NCBI GenBank assembly: GCA_963971405.1 | Contig: OZ020492.1 | Span: forward strand, 1,054,001-1,118,000 | Reading direction: 5' to 3' | Origin: Psococerastis gibbosa | Taxonomy: Eukaryota > Arthropoda > Insecta > Psocodea > Psocidae | Length of the DNA: 64,000 nucleotides | Shown here: piece after piece, positions 1 through 11,440 of the stretch | How the letters are laid out: every line of letters starts with the position of its first letter | Numbering within the stretch: the stretch's first letter is position 1 | Translations under genes and position numbers: made by a program | The notes under the pieces: model-generated | Seen by the model: only the letters and a program-made list of their open reading frames with translations | Database searches by the model: none | What the model was told of the DNA's origin: nothing

Positions 1-1637
1 CCAAATCTGTTTTTAGCCATATAAAAATAATTTTTAAAACATTCAAATAGTTGGCTTTTTTGTTGAACACAGTATACCATTGTAAAATGGCTGTAGTCAT
101 CTATAAAAGTTATGAAGTATTTACTTTTGTCATAAGCCTGAGGATCAATACCCCCACAAATATCGCTATGAACAATGTCTGAAATATTATTACTTCTTTT
201 TCTTTCTTTAAAAGGTTTTCGAGTTATTTTACCTTTGATACATGGTTCACAAAAAATATGTTTAAATTTCATTATTTCATGAGGCAATCCTGAAACTACA
301 TTATTGGTTATCATTTTCTTCAACGTACTTTGACCAATGTGTCCTAACCTTTTATGCCATAAATCAAAACTATTCTTGTTAGAAACATTGTGGCATTCTT
401 TTGATTTTATGTAAAAGTTAACATCATATAAACTTTTTCTAGCTCCAAATGCAATGCATGAGTCATGTTTATTTAGAATTTTGACACTTTCATTTTCAAA
501 AATCACCTTTAGGCCATATTTTTCAATTTGTTTAACAGACAAAAGGTTCTTTCTTAAATTAGGAACATACATAACGTTTTTAATGTTGCAATCAATTGCC
601 TTGCCGTTAACATAACTAATAACTTTTAAGTTTCCAGCTCCTTCTTCTAACAAATATTCATTTTCCTTTGCAACAGCAATTTTAACAGGTATTTTAAATT
701 TTACGTTAGTATCAAAATGATTACTATTATTACAGTGATGATCTGTAGCACCTGAATCTACAGAAAATGTTATAACATCATTCCTGTCACTGACAAAGGC
801 AGTACAATTATTATTAGCCATAAAACCTACAGATTCGTCATCAGATTTATTAGTCAAGTGTCCCTGGCTTTGATATTTCCCTCCTGGTCTAAAAAAACAT
901 TGGGACTCATCATGATTCTTCTTCTTGCATATAGTACAATTCTTCTTCTTAGAGCTTACTTGACCTTTCTTCTTGAAACATCGATCTTCAGTGTGCCCTT
1001 TCATCTTGCAAAAAGCACAGAAAAACGACGTCTTGTATTTCTTTGCTTGAAAAGCATCTGCCATAATGCCTTCAGGATTCTCTTCTTTAGTCTTCCTTTC
1101 ATATTCCACCAGTCTAGCTGCCAAGTTTTCAATTGTCTTCTCAGAATCTTGGGTCGAATCCCACGCCACTGTGAACAAAATGGTTATAATTTTGGTAATA
1201 AGCATTTTATTATCAATTACTTGTTTCAGTGTAGCAAGTCTGGTAACTATTGATTCTACAACACTAATATTTTCCACTATGGGTAGCTTGATATCAAATT
1301 TATAGTTGTAGAAATCTGCCAACAATTTATATTTTTCTTGCTCACTATTTAGTTGAAAAAGCTTTTTTATTTTATCCATCATTTTATAAGCAGTTTTTCA
1401 ATCTAAAATATGCAACATTATTGATTTTTCAATAGAGCTAATAATAAGTTGCCTTCCTTTCGCATCGTCATTCTTCCACTCATCTATTTCACTATCATTT
1501 TTACTATCTTTTAAGGTCTTGCTACCATTACATACCTTGTGAATTTTTCTTGGTTCAAAAAATATTTCGACTTGAAATAGCCATAGCCGATAGTTTTCAG
1601 CAGATTTTAATTTCTCAATTCCCAGCTCTTTATTCAT
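1..1637 (-). pseudogene. Copia-type retrotransposon gag-pol, 5' part, runs off left edge
   Basis: The frame starts at an ATG at 1637 with a Copia Gag amino end and is open to the window edge except for one TGA at 1395-1397, inside the region where Copia Gags usually read L-D-C-K-T-A. After the stop the same frame shows two CX2CX4HX4C zinc knuckles (about 1030-900), an aspartic protease site DSGATDH (about 770), the GAG-pre-integrase motif LWHKRLGH with its HHCC zinc site (about 370-240), and the start of the integrase core (HSDICGG, FIDDYSHF). The rest of pol lies beyond position 1. A single substitution would explain the stop, so this copy is fairly young but inactive as seen. It is a different family from the Copia element at 40.8-45.1 kb. 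No LTR could be recognised between 1638 and 1932. Confidence 0.9.
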
Positions 1638-1930
1638 TTTTAATTTTAATTTTTATTATAAAACACAGAGAAATGAGAACAAAATGAATACGAAAATAAG
1701 GGGCATAATTTACAACAAATTAACTTATGAAATTGCATTTTTTTATAATATATATATATAGGGCCTATATATATATATATTTTTTTTTAATCATAACGCA
1801 ACGCCCTTTGGGGCTTACGCGTTGTATGCTTAAGTGTTGCATTTTTTTCCCCCGGCAAACTGCTATAAGCGCGCTGGGCAACGAGTTGCCCAGGTACCGT
1901 CTACAACAGTTTGCCCTTGTCTATTTGTTC

Positions 1931-1932
<2 letters not shown>
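1638..1932. other. No gene; AT microsatellite and unassigned sequence
   Basis: This holds the upstream flank of the Copia fragment, a TA dinucleotide tract with a GGGCC interruption (about 1748-1785), and a GC-richer stretch next to the LINE tail. No LTR, gene or RNA is recognised. Confidence 0.5.

Positions 1933-1961
<29 letters not shown>
1933..1961 (-). repeat. Poly-A tail of the LINE (poly-T on + strand)
   Basis: About 29 consecutive T on the + strand lie 16 bp beyond the ORF2 stop, as expected for the 3' end of a target-primed insertion. Confidence 0.85.
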
Positions 1962-1964
<3 letters not shown>

Positions 1965-1977
1965 GGATTAAGGGTTT

Positions 1978-4900
1978 TCACAGATCTTTATAGATAGTGG
2001 ACTGGAACAGAAACGGGAGCGTGTGTTGGCGTAAAGTAGCTGCATCAGTAAGAATATCGCTCATAGAGGAGTTACTAGGGAAGGTGCGGTAGCAAGCATA
2101 CGTAGGACAGACAAGGAGCAGATGTTGTACATCAAGTAGTACCTGACAGGTTGGACACATGGGGGGTGGGGAACCCGTCATCAAGTGCCCATGGGTCAGC
2201 CTCGTGTGCCCAATAAGCAGTCGTGTTATTAATACTTCCTCCATGCGGCTAAGGCTTATGTCAGCCGACACTTTCCCTATATGAGGTTTGATGGCCCTAA
2301 GTTTATTATGTGAAAATTCCGGATTCTCCCAGTGATTTTGCCATCTTTGTATCATAATTCGGGTAGAGTTAGTCTTAAAATCACTTGGAGAAAAATACGG
2401 ATAAGGGGGAGAGGGGATCGCAGCCGCTGCTTGGGCAGCTCGGTCAGCTCTGTTGTTGCCTGAGATTCCTGCATGTGATGGGACCCATAAAAATTTAATT
2501 TCGGAATATGATGCTACTCGTGTGATGGAGTTTCGAATTGTTGTTATTAAAGGATGTGTGGGGTATATCTGTTGAATGGCAGTAAGTGCTGACAGACTAT
2601 CGGATATTATGAGGGACTTGCAGTGTTTAGCATTACTTATATGTATGATGCATTGTTGGATAGCGACCAGCTCGGCGGAAAAAATAGAAATCTGTGGTAG
2701 TAGAGGGAAATGAAACTCATGGTTTTTATATATAAAGGCAGCCCCTGCGTTCAGGGGGGATTTGGATCCATCTGTGAAATAATGGTGCCATATAGTATTA
2801 GGGTACTCTGTCAGAATGTCTTGATAATGTTTTTGAATGATAAAGTGTGGTGTAGTTTGTTTAGAGAAAAAAGTTAGCTTAGTATTGCATTGAGGGATCG
2901 GCTGTAACCATGGGGGCAACTCAGGAGGAGACATAGTGCTGTTAGTATTGATTACAGGGGGGAGTTGCAATGTAAGATTGGAAAGTAGTACTATTAGTCT
3001 GAAAAAGTAGGGTTTAGATGAGCGTGGTCGCGTATTGTATCTATTATGAAGTGAAGTATTATGGGCATCCAGGAGTATGGACAGGTTTATATTTTTGCAT
3101 ATTCTGGCGAAATATTTAAGTATGAAGTTGTCCCTTCTCAAGAATAGGGGTGGTTCATTAGCTTCAACGTACAGGCTTGCTGTTGGACTTGATTTGAAGG
3201 CACCGAGACAAAGTCTTAGAGCAGTGTTATGAACCACATCTAGGGCTTTCAGGACGGTAGGATGCGCTGCGGAGTATTCAATGCACCCGTAATCTAGTTT
3301 CGATCTAATCAAAGCTCTGTACATGGTCAGTAGCACCTGCCGATTTGAGCCCCATTGATGATGCGCTACAGTTTTTAATGCATTCAGGTCTTTTTCACAC
3401 TTTGATTTCAGCTGGGTAATGTGCTCTGACCAAGTTAAGCGTCGATCAAACTTGAGGCCTAAAAAGGTATGCGTATCTTTAAAAGTAACCAACTGGTTGT
3501 TGAATTTTAGAGTCGGATTGCCATGACAGTTTCTCTTCCGACAGAAGTGCATTGCTGCAGTTTTGCCGGTTGAGAATCGGAAACCGTAGTCATTGGCCCA
3601 TTTTTCAATTCCATGAATGGCTTTTTCTAGTGTATTGCCCAGTTGTACTAAGTTACGACATGAGTAGATTACGCATAGATCATCAATATAAAGTGAGGGA
3701 TAAACAGTGATCGGCAGGTAATCAGCAATTGAATTAATTGCGATAGTAAATAGGGTGCAACTTAAAACTGAACCTTGGGGAGTACCATTTTCCATGGGCT
3801 GAGGAGCTGATGTCAGCCCTCCCACCCGCACTGAAAGTTTTCTATTATTTAGAAAGTTCATTATAAACATAGGAAGGTTTCCTTGTAGTCCCCATTGTTG
3901 TAATGAGTGCAAAATTGGACTTTTCCAGCACCGATCATAAGCGTTTTCCAGGTCAAAGAAAATGGCAACAGCGTGACTTTGTATTATGAAGGCGTCCTGT
4001 ATGTACTGAGAAATTCTAACTAAATGTTCAGTGGTCGTGCGCCCCTTCCTGCCATCGCATTGGAAATTTACTATTAGGTTAAGAGTTTCAAGTACATGTG
4101 TGAGGCGATAATTTACCATTCGCTCCATAAGCTTGCAAAGGCTGTTGGTTAGTGAAATGGGCCGGTATGATGTAAGTTGACTGCGGTCTTTTTTAAGTTT
4201 AGGGATTGCCACCAAAATAGATTGCCTCCAGGATTCAGGAAATTTTTGTGTTGACCAAATTACATTGAAATAGGCTACAATTAGGGTTTGGTAATTTCTT
4301 GGAAGTTGTTTAATAAAAATGTATGGTATGGAGTCGGGACCCGGTGCCGAGTTTTTGCAGCGAGATAAAGCGTGCTGGAACTCATACATATTGAAATAAA
4401 CATTATACTGTTCAGTAAGACCCCCAGTGAATGATGTAGGGGTGGCATCCAAGATATGTTTGGCTTGCAATGATGACAGTGTCACGTTATCGTTGCTGGA
4501 TATCTCACTGAAAAAGAGTGCAAACTGGTGAGCTATATCACTGGGGTTAGTATATACCTGTCCTTCATGCAGTATTGGCCCATAATTGGCAGAGTGGTTA
4601 ATTCCACGCAGTTGCCTGATTTTCTGCCATACCTTCCCTACAGTAGTATCGGAGCCCAAGGTCGATACGTAACTCCGCCAGTGCTGCTGTTTGGCATATT
4701 TTACTGTTCGCCTTGCAAGTGCTTCCTGTTTTTTAAGTGCGAGCATATTTTCCTGCGTGGGGTATGTTCTGAACTTATGATACAGCTGTCGGCGACACTT
4801 TATCGCTGCTGCACATACACTGTTCCACCATACTACTGGGGTTCGCCTATATGGACCCGGTTTCGTGTAGCCTATTGCGGTTTGTGCTGCCGTAATAATT

Positions 4901-5544
4901 GGCTCAGTTATGAGTTTAAGGCTTTCCTCAACATCGGTTGTAATAACCGGATATGAACCTGTCAATTTGGAGCGGTAGGTTTCCCAATTAGCCGTCCTTA
5001 TTTTCCACTGCCTAGTTGGTACAAAAACGGGCATATTCGGTAAATACTTTATTAGTAAGGGGTCATGGTCACTCCCAGCTCGGTCCGAATGGACTGACCA
5101 TTCAAAATCACCAGCTATTCTTGAATGGGCCATGGTAAGATCAATTGCTGAGTAAGTGTGCCTGGTATTAAAATGCGTAACACTCCCGTTATTCAGTAGC
5201 TGAATTGTGGAGGTTTGCACCAGCTTCTCAATTTCTTTACCTCTGGCGTCAGAGTCAAATAGAGGGGAGTGAGCATTAGCATCCATTGATATAATGTATG
5301 GGGTCGGCAGCTGTGCTATTATGCCGGATATATCATCCCTAGTAAACTTGAGGTTGGGTGGTATGTAAACAGAACATAGTGTAACCGGTTGCTGAAATGA
5401 GGTTCGTACCGCTACGGCCTCGAGATGAGTGGTTAAAGGAACTGGGTGGGTGGGTAAATGGTTAGCCACGAATATCGCTGCTCCTCCGCGTGCTTTAGAG
5501 TTGACAGGCGTGGTAACTGTGTTGTGGGTTACTGTGTAGCCTGT
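1978..5544 (-). CDS. LINE ORF2: endonuclease, reverse transcriptase, RNase H
   Basis: The frame is open for about 1,188 codons after an in-frame TAA at 5545-5547; no ATG precedes the endonuclease core, so the true start lies upstream, across that stop. Counting from codon GTG at 5469: APE endonuclease with MDANAHS (about 62) and SDHDP (about 130); reverse transcriptase with FFDLENAYDR (about 506), GTPQGS (about 561) and the catalytic YIDD (about 593); RNase H with TDGSKS (about 898), SAEL, SDSLSA and the H..D of SHAGISGNNRAD; and a C-terminal CPTC-x7-H-x4-C zinc motif (about 1103). It would nick target DNA and copy the element RNA by target-primed reverse transcription. All catalytic residues I looked for are present. 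The endonuclease QETH motif lies on the other side of the stop. Confidence 0.93.
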   Translation of the reverse strand, partial: TGYTVTHNTVTTPVNSKARGGAAIFVANHLPTHPVPLTTHLEAVAVRTSFQQPVTLCSVYIPPNLKFTRDDISGIIAQLPTPYIISMDANAHSPLFDSDARGKEIEKLVQTSTIQLLNNGSVTHFNTRHTYSAIDLTMAHSRIAGDFEWSVHSDRAGSDHDPLLIKYLPNMPVFVPTRQWKIRTANWETYRSKLTGSYPVITTDVEESLKLITEPIITAAQTAIGYTKPGPYRRTPVVWWNSVCAAAIKCRRQLYHKFRTYPTQENMLALKKQEALARRTVKYAKQQHWRSYVSTLGSDTTVGKVWQKIRQLRGINHSANYGPILHEGQVYTNPSDIAHQFALFFSEISSNDNVTLSSLQAKHILDATPTSFTGGLTEQYNVYFNMYEFQHALSRCKNSAPGPDSIPYIFIKQLPRNYQTLIVAYFNVIWSTQKFPESWRQSILVAIPKLKKDRSQLTSYRPISLTNSLCKLMERMVNYRLTHVLETLNLIVNFQCDGRKGRTTTEHLVRISQYIQDAFIIQSHAVAIFFDLENAYDRCWKSPILHSLQQWGLQGNLPMFIMNFLNNRKLSVRVGGLTSAPQPMENGTPQGSVLSCTLFTIAINSIADYLPITVYPSLYIDDLCVIYSCRNLVQLGNTLEKAIHGIEKWANDYGFRFSTGKTAAMHFCRKRNCHGNPTLKFNNQLVTFKDTHTFLGLKFDRRLTWSEHITQLKSKCEKDLNALKTVAHHQWGSNRQVLLTMYRALIRSKLDYGCIEYSAAHPTVLKALDVVHNTALRLCLGAFKSSPTASLYVEANEPPLFLRRDNFILKYFARICKNINLSILLDAHNTSLHNRYNTRPRSSKPYFFRLIVLLSNLTLQLPPVINTNSTMSPPELPPWLQPIPQCNTKLTFFSKQTTPHFIIQKHYQDILTEYPNTIWHHYFTDGSKSPLNAGAAFIYKNHEFHFPLLPQISIFSAELVAIQQCIIHISNAKHCKSLIISDSLSALTAIQQIYPTHPLITTIRNSITRVASYSEIKFLWVPSHAGISGNNRADRAAQAAAAIPSPPYPYFSPSDFKTNSTRIMIQRWQNHWENPEFSHNKLRAIKPHIGKVSADISLSRMEEVLITRLLIGHTRLTHGHLMTGSPPPMCPTCQVLLDVQHLLLVCPTYACYRTFPSNSSMSDILTDAATLRQHTLPFLFQSTIYKDL

Positions 5545-6993
5545 TTAGTTTATACATGAATTCGATTTCAGGTGGGTTTCTTGTAAAAGGAAGGCTAGGG
5601 GTTGGTAGCGTGATTGGAGTAGGGCAGTTTGGTCAGCAACAGGGCAAGTTGTTTTATTTTCTGTATGAATGGGCTCGCTTCCACGAGTGAAGTTAAACAC
5701 CTTAAGTGCTGACTTAGTATTTATTTTACTTTGCTCATTAGCTGAAAAGTTTAGCGATAACTGGTTACTGTTAATGTTGGTCTCCAGATCCACAGTTTTG
5801 CTGCGGGGGTTAGATGTGCCTGCTGCCTGGTTACTTAGTTGTATCGATGTATTAGGTGTGGGTAGGTTTGATGTGAAATTGGGTAGAAATGTTTTAAGTA
5901 ACATGCCAACTAGGCTGGTTAATTCTGAAACCTGTTTGGTTAATTTTTCTAAGGCTGGTTTCATATCATTGCATCCCTCACATAATACACTATTCTTATG
6001 AGTGGTAACTGAGGGTATACTCTGGTGGTACAAATCCGGTTGTAACGGGGTAGCGCCAATCTTGAGATGGGGTAGACTGGTCTGAGCGGGTTGAGACAAA
6101 GTTCCGGTACCCTTACTGGCCTGGGCATAACTTTTCAGTGGGTTGGTGCCTTTTGGGGCGGATATTACAAAATTTCGAGCCTGAGGTATAGGTATGTTTT
6201 CCCTGGTTGACAGTCGGACTACAGTTTTTTCCAGTACATATTTAGGGCATTGTGTTGACTTTACAGTGTGATCAGTACTTTTACAAGCAGAGCAAATTGT
6301 TTTTACGCATGTTTTTTCGTTATGTGTTCCACTTTTGGCCTCACCACATTTCCAGCATGTCTCTGGGCGGTTACAAGATGAACTATGATGACCATAAAGG
6401 TTACAACGATAGCATCTTAGGGGTTGTTTGTAATATGGTTCCAACCTGTAGTCTCTAGTGAGAACCGTTATATATGTAGGCAGTTGTGTATTACTAAATG
6501 TTAAAAGGTATGCCGGTGGTCTATTATTATATGTATTAATTGCACTCGTTTCATTGGCAGGTGTCAATCTGCGAACGTTGCATACTCCCTGAGTGGCCAG
6601 AGCCTCATTTATGTCGCTGTCTGATGTGTGGGCAAGATCCCAGCATCTGAGGACTCCCCTTCCTAAATTCAGGGTGTTATGGGGTACGACCTTAATGGGA
6701 ACCTGTCCCAACAGTGAACTCATTTCCACAATCTCCCTGGCTTGTCCCGCATTAGCCACCTCCACCAATATGCGACCGGAACGTTGTTTTTTGACAGACT
6801 TAGGCTGCCCTGTCAGTGACCCCGTAATAGCCCTTTCAATTAAAAAGGGGGAAACTGTTGTCAAATTTTTTCCCTCATCCGCGTGGGTTAATATGAAAAC
6901 CGTGCTAAAATATTGGCTTTGTTGCTCAGATAGAGGTTCTGATAGGGCTTCCCCTGATAAGGGGGTTCCTCGTTTCCTCTTTTTAGTACGCAT
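5545..6993 (-). CDS. LINE ORF1, nucleic-acid-binding Gag-like protein
   Basis: 482 codons from an ATG at 6993. Near residue 195 there are three zinc knuckles in a row: CX2CX4HX4C (CYRCNLYGHHSSSC), CX2CX7HX4C and CX2CX4HX6C, the arrangement of I-element ORF1 proteins, which bind element RNA. A basic, RRM-like amino region comes before, and a Gln/Ser/Asn-rich tail follows. The last residues (PLAFLLQETHLKS) are not ORF1-like: they match the start of the APE endonuclease, whose metal-binding Glu sits in QETH. So the ORF1 frame runs straight into ORF2 and is cut by the TAA at 5545-5547. Either a deletion fused the two frames or this family makes a fused protein and this copy has a nonsense change. 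Confidence 0.88.
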   Translation of the reverse strand: MRTKKRKRGTPLSGEALSEPLSEQQSQYFSTVFILTHADEGKNLTTVSPFLIERAITGSLTGQPKSVKKQRSGRILVEVANAGQAREIVEMSSLLGQVPIKVVPHNTLNLGRGVLRCWDLAHTSDSDINEALATQGVCNVRRLTPANETSAINTYNNRPPAYLLTFSNTQLPTYITVLTRDYRLEPYYKQPLRCYRCNLYGHHSSSCNRPETCWKCGEAKSGTHNEKTCVKTICSACKSTDHTVKSTQCPKYVLEKTVVRLSTRENIPIPQARNFVISAPKGTNPLKSYAQASKGTGTLSQPAQTSLPHLKIGATPLQPDLYHQSIPSVTTHKNSVLCEGCNDMKPALEKLTKQVSELTSLVGMLLKTFLPNFTSNLPTPNTSIQLSNQAAGTSNPRSKTVDLETNINSNQLSLNFSANEQSKINTKSALKVFNFTRGSEPIHTENKTTCPVADQTALLQSRYQPLAFLLQETHLKSNSCIN

Positions 6994-7012
6994 ATTATTG
7001 TATAATGTATAA

Positions 7013-9528
7013 CACTAAGACTAATAAGAATTAATACTTAGCAGATAGTAAGTAAGTTGTACAGGAAAGTTGAGAAAAGAAAAATCACTATTCTACACAA
7101 GTTGATAGCTTAAAAGGCAAGTTCACACGCGAGATCGAACTTCTATATATTTTTCCATGTATCAATAATAAACCAGCAATGAATGCAGTAGGGGTGTTCA
7201 TAATTCCGCGCTGAACGTGTTAGTTAGCGTCCAGTTTCAACATATGAATTTCGAGTCAACTTAAACAAATATAGGATACCTGTCTGCTGGGTGTGGAAAT
7301 GTATGCTCGCCTGCGACAAGGTCTCAACTTAAACTAGTAATGCTGCTATATTTAGGTGAACACCATCACATGAGCGGACTTAAATCCCAATATGATGAAG
7401 CTATCATCAATATTCTACTGAGAATAGAGGCGTCTAATTTTTCAATAAGAAAATACGCTTACGAGCATTTGAAAGACCTTGACAGAGAGGCAACTTGCAA
7501 AACAAGGGCCCCTTTTGCGGGATTACCAATTTCTGAAGCAGCGAAATTTCCCAAATCAACATAGCCTCCCATTTTCTTTCTGCCCTTGTCATACAATATT
7601 TGGGAACGAATGCTCATAGAATCGATCTCAATAGGCTACCATGATCTTGTAAATAGGGACGAGAATGTTATTCTCAGAAAAATAAGTAAAAAAGTAACAT
7701 AATCCCTGCTTCAGCATACGCCTCCAACTTGACCTGCACCAGTTGAACTTCCGCTTTCTTTTAAAGATGACGTCTCTTTCAACACGCTCGCCTGGGTCGA
7801 GGCACCTTTGCATGGTTTGTCGTCGTTTTTCGCGTCATCCATTAACTGAAAGAATATACCAAAACACTATAAGAAAGATGAATTAACATTATAGAAGGTA
7901 AACTACAGAACCAGGCCCATCAGGAAATATACAAGAGGAAGAAATGGGGTGTGAACGGAAACCGAACCCGCTTCTCCATGCGGCTGACACTACAATCTTT
8001 CCAATTTCATAATCCTTAGGGGCTAACCAAGTTGAAACCACGAGGGCAGAGCGTGTTTCAAACTGCGGCAAACTTGGTAGTGTCCACAGCGTCGGCAGGG
8101 GAACATGGTGGGACATGATAACGCGCTTAGACTGTGCCCTGCAGTCTAATTGCGCGTGTCCTAGTCACCTCCGTTTTCATCGTGTGACTTTACTTTACTA
8201 TAATATTTTCCCCAAATGGCTTGGAATCCACTATAATCAGGAGGTCAATCCTGTCAGTCGACTCCCCTTCTCCCCGAAGTGAAGGAGTCTCCCCTTAGGG
8301 TGCATCGAGATAATAAATCGACTCATTCCCCTCACCAGGCTAACAGGATTGCTTAAAGCTGAAATGCTGAAAGCAGGTGTCAGAAAAAAATGTGTTTCTT
8401 ACTTAATATGAAATATCACGAAGTCAAGAGTAACGATAGACTAATTTTGGACAAAGATATCAAAGCATTTGAAAATAATAATGCTACATACCTTTGGAGT
8501 TGGATGATCAGGTTCAAGTTCTTGTAAATATATCCCCTGCCGAACAATTTCACGACGATTAGACGCTTAACGCTGCAGCCGCTTGGGGAAGTCAAATAAT
8601 AAAGGCACGGCGTCCGACTTTAATAATAATAGCTTTCTGATATTATTTGGTCGCACCAAATAGGAATTTCCTTCAAAATGCTGGCCACAGATTAGAGACC
8701 ATTTAGTGGGCATGTACAAATCTCTTCGCATGACAATAAGCATTTCTTTAACAGTTCATTGTTTAAAGGAAATCTGAAAAAAAAAATAATGCATAAAATA
8801 ATAGGATGCAAAGCAGGAAGCATTATGATAAAATTAAAGAAATCGCCACCAAATCTTTCTTCAACTTCTTTTTCTTACATAAACAACATTATTCTGTAAT
8901 ATACTTAAAGTTGGACTGAGGCCTACCATCATGTAGAGGCAAGTACACTTTCGAAGTGATACTGAAATAGCAACCCACACTCAACAACATTGTGTCATTA
9001 TTGGCGCACGATGAGTAAATATTTCATGACCAAGATTACAAATATTTATTGCATTACATACCATTCAGTCGCATCTTACTAAGAAATGCACAACAGGTAA
9101 TCTTAACCTAAATAAATTAGTTTAAAATGAAAATAAGGCCATGTAAAACAAAAACATGCATTGTTTGAGGCTTCCACAAAAACATCTTAAATTTTAGGTT
9201 TCCGAGACAAACGCTGACTTACCTGTGTAAAGGTATAATCGAAATAGATGAGGGACGGGTTTCGCATAAAATTCCTGCACAATAAACCATTTTTTTCTAT
9301 ATAATATATTATTTAAAATTTGCTAAATTCTAATAGGCAACCATGCTTTTTAAGATGGCGTAGGCCACCAATGCAATGGCGGCGACCTGCAGGGCTGCAG
9401 AACGATTTTTGATCTTAAAACTGATTACGCTTATTTTTAGCATACGATATTAATAAAAAGTTTCCTATCCAGTATTTAGTATAAATCCGTGTTCTTGATA
9501 TAATACCACGATTAATAATATAACGTGT
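7013..9528. other. No gene recognised
   Basis: About 2.5 kb of AT-rich sequence. The first part may be LINE 5' UTR. At 7900-8110 (- strand) a weak tRNA B-box-like stretch is seen, too degenerate to call. Short open frames here have no recognisable domain or coding signature. Confidence 0.5.
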
Positions 9529-11440
9529 CAATAGAGTTCTTGCGTAGTGACGTCACAGTAAGAGGGTGGAGCTAACAGCGCGTGCGTGATTGCGAAAATA
9601 ATGTAAACAAAATCAACTGTTCGGCCATTGGAGGATATAAAGTGCATTGAGCGCTATTGATTTTTTAAAGTTTTTAGTTGTTATTATTCATATTTCTAGC
9701 GTTATATACTAAGCATTGCTGCTATGGCTTGTGTAATAGTGATAGCCGATACCAGGACAGACCACATACGAGAGAGGTCCGAATTAGGCTATATCGTTCC
9801 CCAAGCCACTGGAAAAACTTGAGAAATGCAAGTGGTGGTTGGATCTTTGTGGCAGAACGAAGTCCTCAATATTTAAAGTTACAAAATACACACATATATG
9901 CATGGCCGTGCCCAGGGGTTGGTCCATGGGGTCCGCACCCCCCCCCCCCATCCCCCGAAATAAATTTCTGCAGGTAAACCTGTAAGGTTTGAAGAATTTA
10001 TTCATTAATAAATTACGTAAAAAAAATTGTTTGGACTCCCCCCCCCCCCGAAATCATAACCTGGGAACAGCCTTGTGTATATGTTCATAACATTTAGTGG
10101 ATCCTAGTGGGCCAACAGAAGATTTTTCAAATCCCATCGGACAGTCGACTGAGATCATGGCCGTAGCCAAGGGGGAGTTCAACCTCCTTCCCCCCCCCAC
10201 CGTGATGAAACGGCTTGATACTAGATAGAATCGGATTTTGAGAGGAAAAATATAAACTACTATCCAATTAAATTTCTGAACCCCCCCCCCAAAAAAAAAA
10301 AAATCCTGGCTACGGCCTTGATTGGGATCAATAATGTATATTAATATATATCGTCGTTACTTTCCAGTGGCCATGGCCGTGCCCAGGTGGGTGGTCCATG
10401 GAGTCCGGACCCCCCCCCCCCAAATAATTTGTTTATGTAAACCTGTATTGCTTGATGACCATTAATTCAATAATAAAATAAATTACGTTAAAAAAATTTG
10501 GACCCCCCCCCCCCCCGAAAACAAAAACTGGGCACGGCCTGTGGCCCTACGAAAATTAACTGCTTTAGTGCTCAGATACTAAACTGAATTCTAGTGATAG
10601 TATTATGGAGAGACAATAACCCTTTTTAGGCTACTATTATTTACAAACAACATGATAGGCTAGCGTGTCGGCAGCCCAGCTGACTAGGCTATATTTCATG
10701 GTAGTTATGCAGTAAAGTTGTATGGTTATGGTAATAAATCAATACTAATACATTAATTGTAATATGTATAAGCAAGCTTATAAGCTCACATACCCATTTA
10801 AAAATCTGTTCTGCCCTCGCGGAAGTATCACAACCAATGAAATAAAATTAGATACACAAGTAAATAATATTTTTCGACAATTATTTGCAGCTACTCTGCC
10901 GTAATTTTTTGTCAGTACCCACGCAAGTATTGAAGGAACATATAAGTAGCACTAATTTGCCGTTCAATAGCTAAAATTTCTTGTATTGTAAATGGTAAAT
11001 TGTATTGTACCTTGCGGTTAAAAATTAAGGACATATTCTACTGTATTGTTCCATGTTTTAAATAATGTCTAGTCTTTGTTCACATAGGCCTATATTTGTT
11101 CAATAATTAATAGAATAGATCCAGCATTTTCAGCGAGTTCAGGAAATAGGTTCGGTCGACCCCCCCCCCCACTAGGGGGGAAGGGAGGTTCACCCTCCCC
11201 CCCGAAATGAAATGGGTCGATACTAGATAGTATCGAATTTGAGAGGAAAAATAAAAACTACTACCCCCCTAATTACTAATTTGCCGTTTAAAAGCTAAAA
11301 TTTCTTAAAATAAAATAAACTTCAGTGGAAAGCCCATACACTCAATGTTAAAATAAGGGAGTGTTGTCCGAGAATCAGGGGAACCCCCTCCCATTCCGAC
11401 TGCCCGTTATCTTCGTTTTACCTGCGCAAGACCTCCATTG
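9529..11440. mobile_element. THAP-type DNA transposon remnant, copy 1
   Basis: It is bounded by imperfect 19-bp terminal inverted repeats (9529-9547 and 11422-11440, 16 of 19 matching, of the form CAATRGAGKTCTTGCGYAG). It is the long homologue of 11845-13396: both carry the same CRE palindrome TGACGTCA, a TATAAAG box, a THAP-domain reading frame and the same nested poly-C mini-elements (about 9902-10075, 10155-10320, 10370-10545). This copy has an additional poly-C insertion near 11155-11275. The THAP start codon is changed from ATG to ATA and the frame is broken. No clear target-site duplication is visible. Confidence 0.65.

Larger units (their letters stand above)
1933..7012 (-). mobile_element. 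I-clade non-LTR retrotransposon (LINE), near full length
   Basis: In - orientation this has ORF1 (6993-5545), ORF2 (5544-1978), a very short 3' UTR and a poly-A tail seen as a run of about 29 T at 1933-1961. The layout (ORF1 with three CCHC knuckles; ORF2 with APE endonuclease, reverse transcriptase, RNase H and C-terminal zinc motif) fits the I superfamily, since Jockey, CR1 and RTE lack RNase H. The 5' end is not defined; the sequence just right of 7012 is probably 5' UTR. I could not find a target-site duplication of the sequence left of the tail. ORF1 and ORF2 are in the same frame, separated by one TAA. Confidence 0.88.

Noticed and set aside
858-1305. + strand open frames of 79-131 codons
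   Set aside because: They lie antisense to the Copia gag-pol frame, which has clear zinc knuckles and a protease site; they have no motif.
4528-4956. 142-codon + strand frame
   Set aside because: Antisense shadow of the LINE ORF2.
7340-7564. 74-codon frame that looks helix-rich (AIINILLRIEASNFSIRKYAYEHL)
   Set aside because: No recognisable family, no splice context, and it ends by chance; not enough to call a gene.
7889-8116. Possible tRNA-derived SINE head
   Set aside because: The B-box-like GGTTCGGTTTCC has an extra base and no A-box at the right distance.
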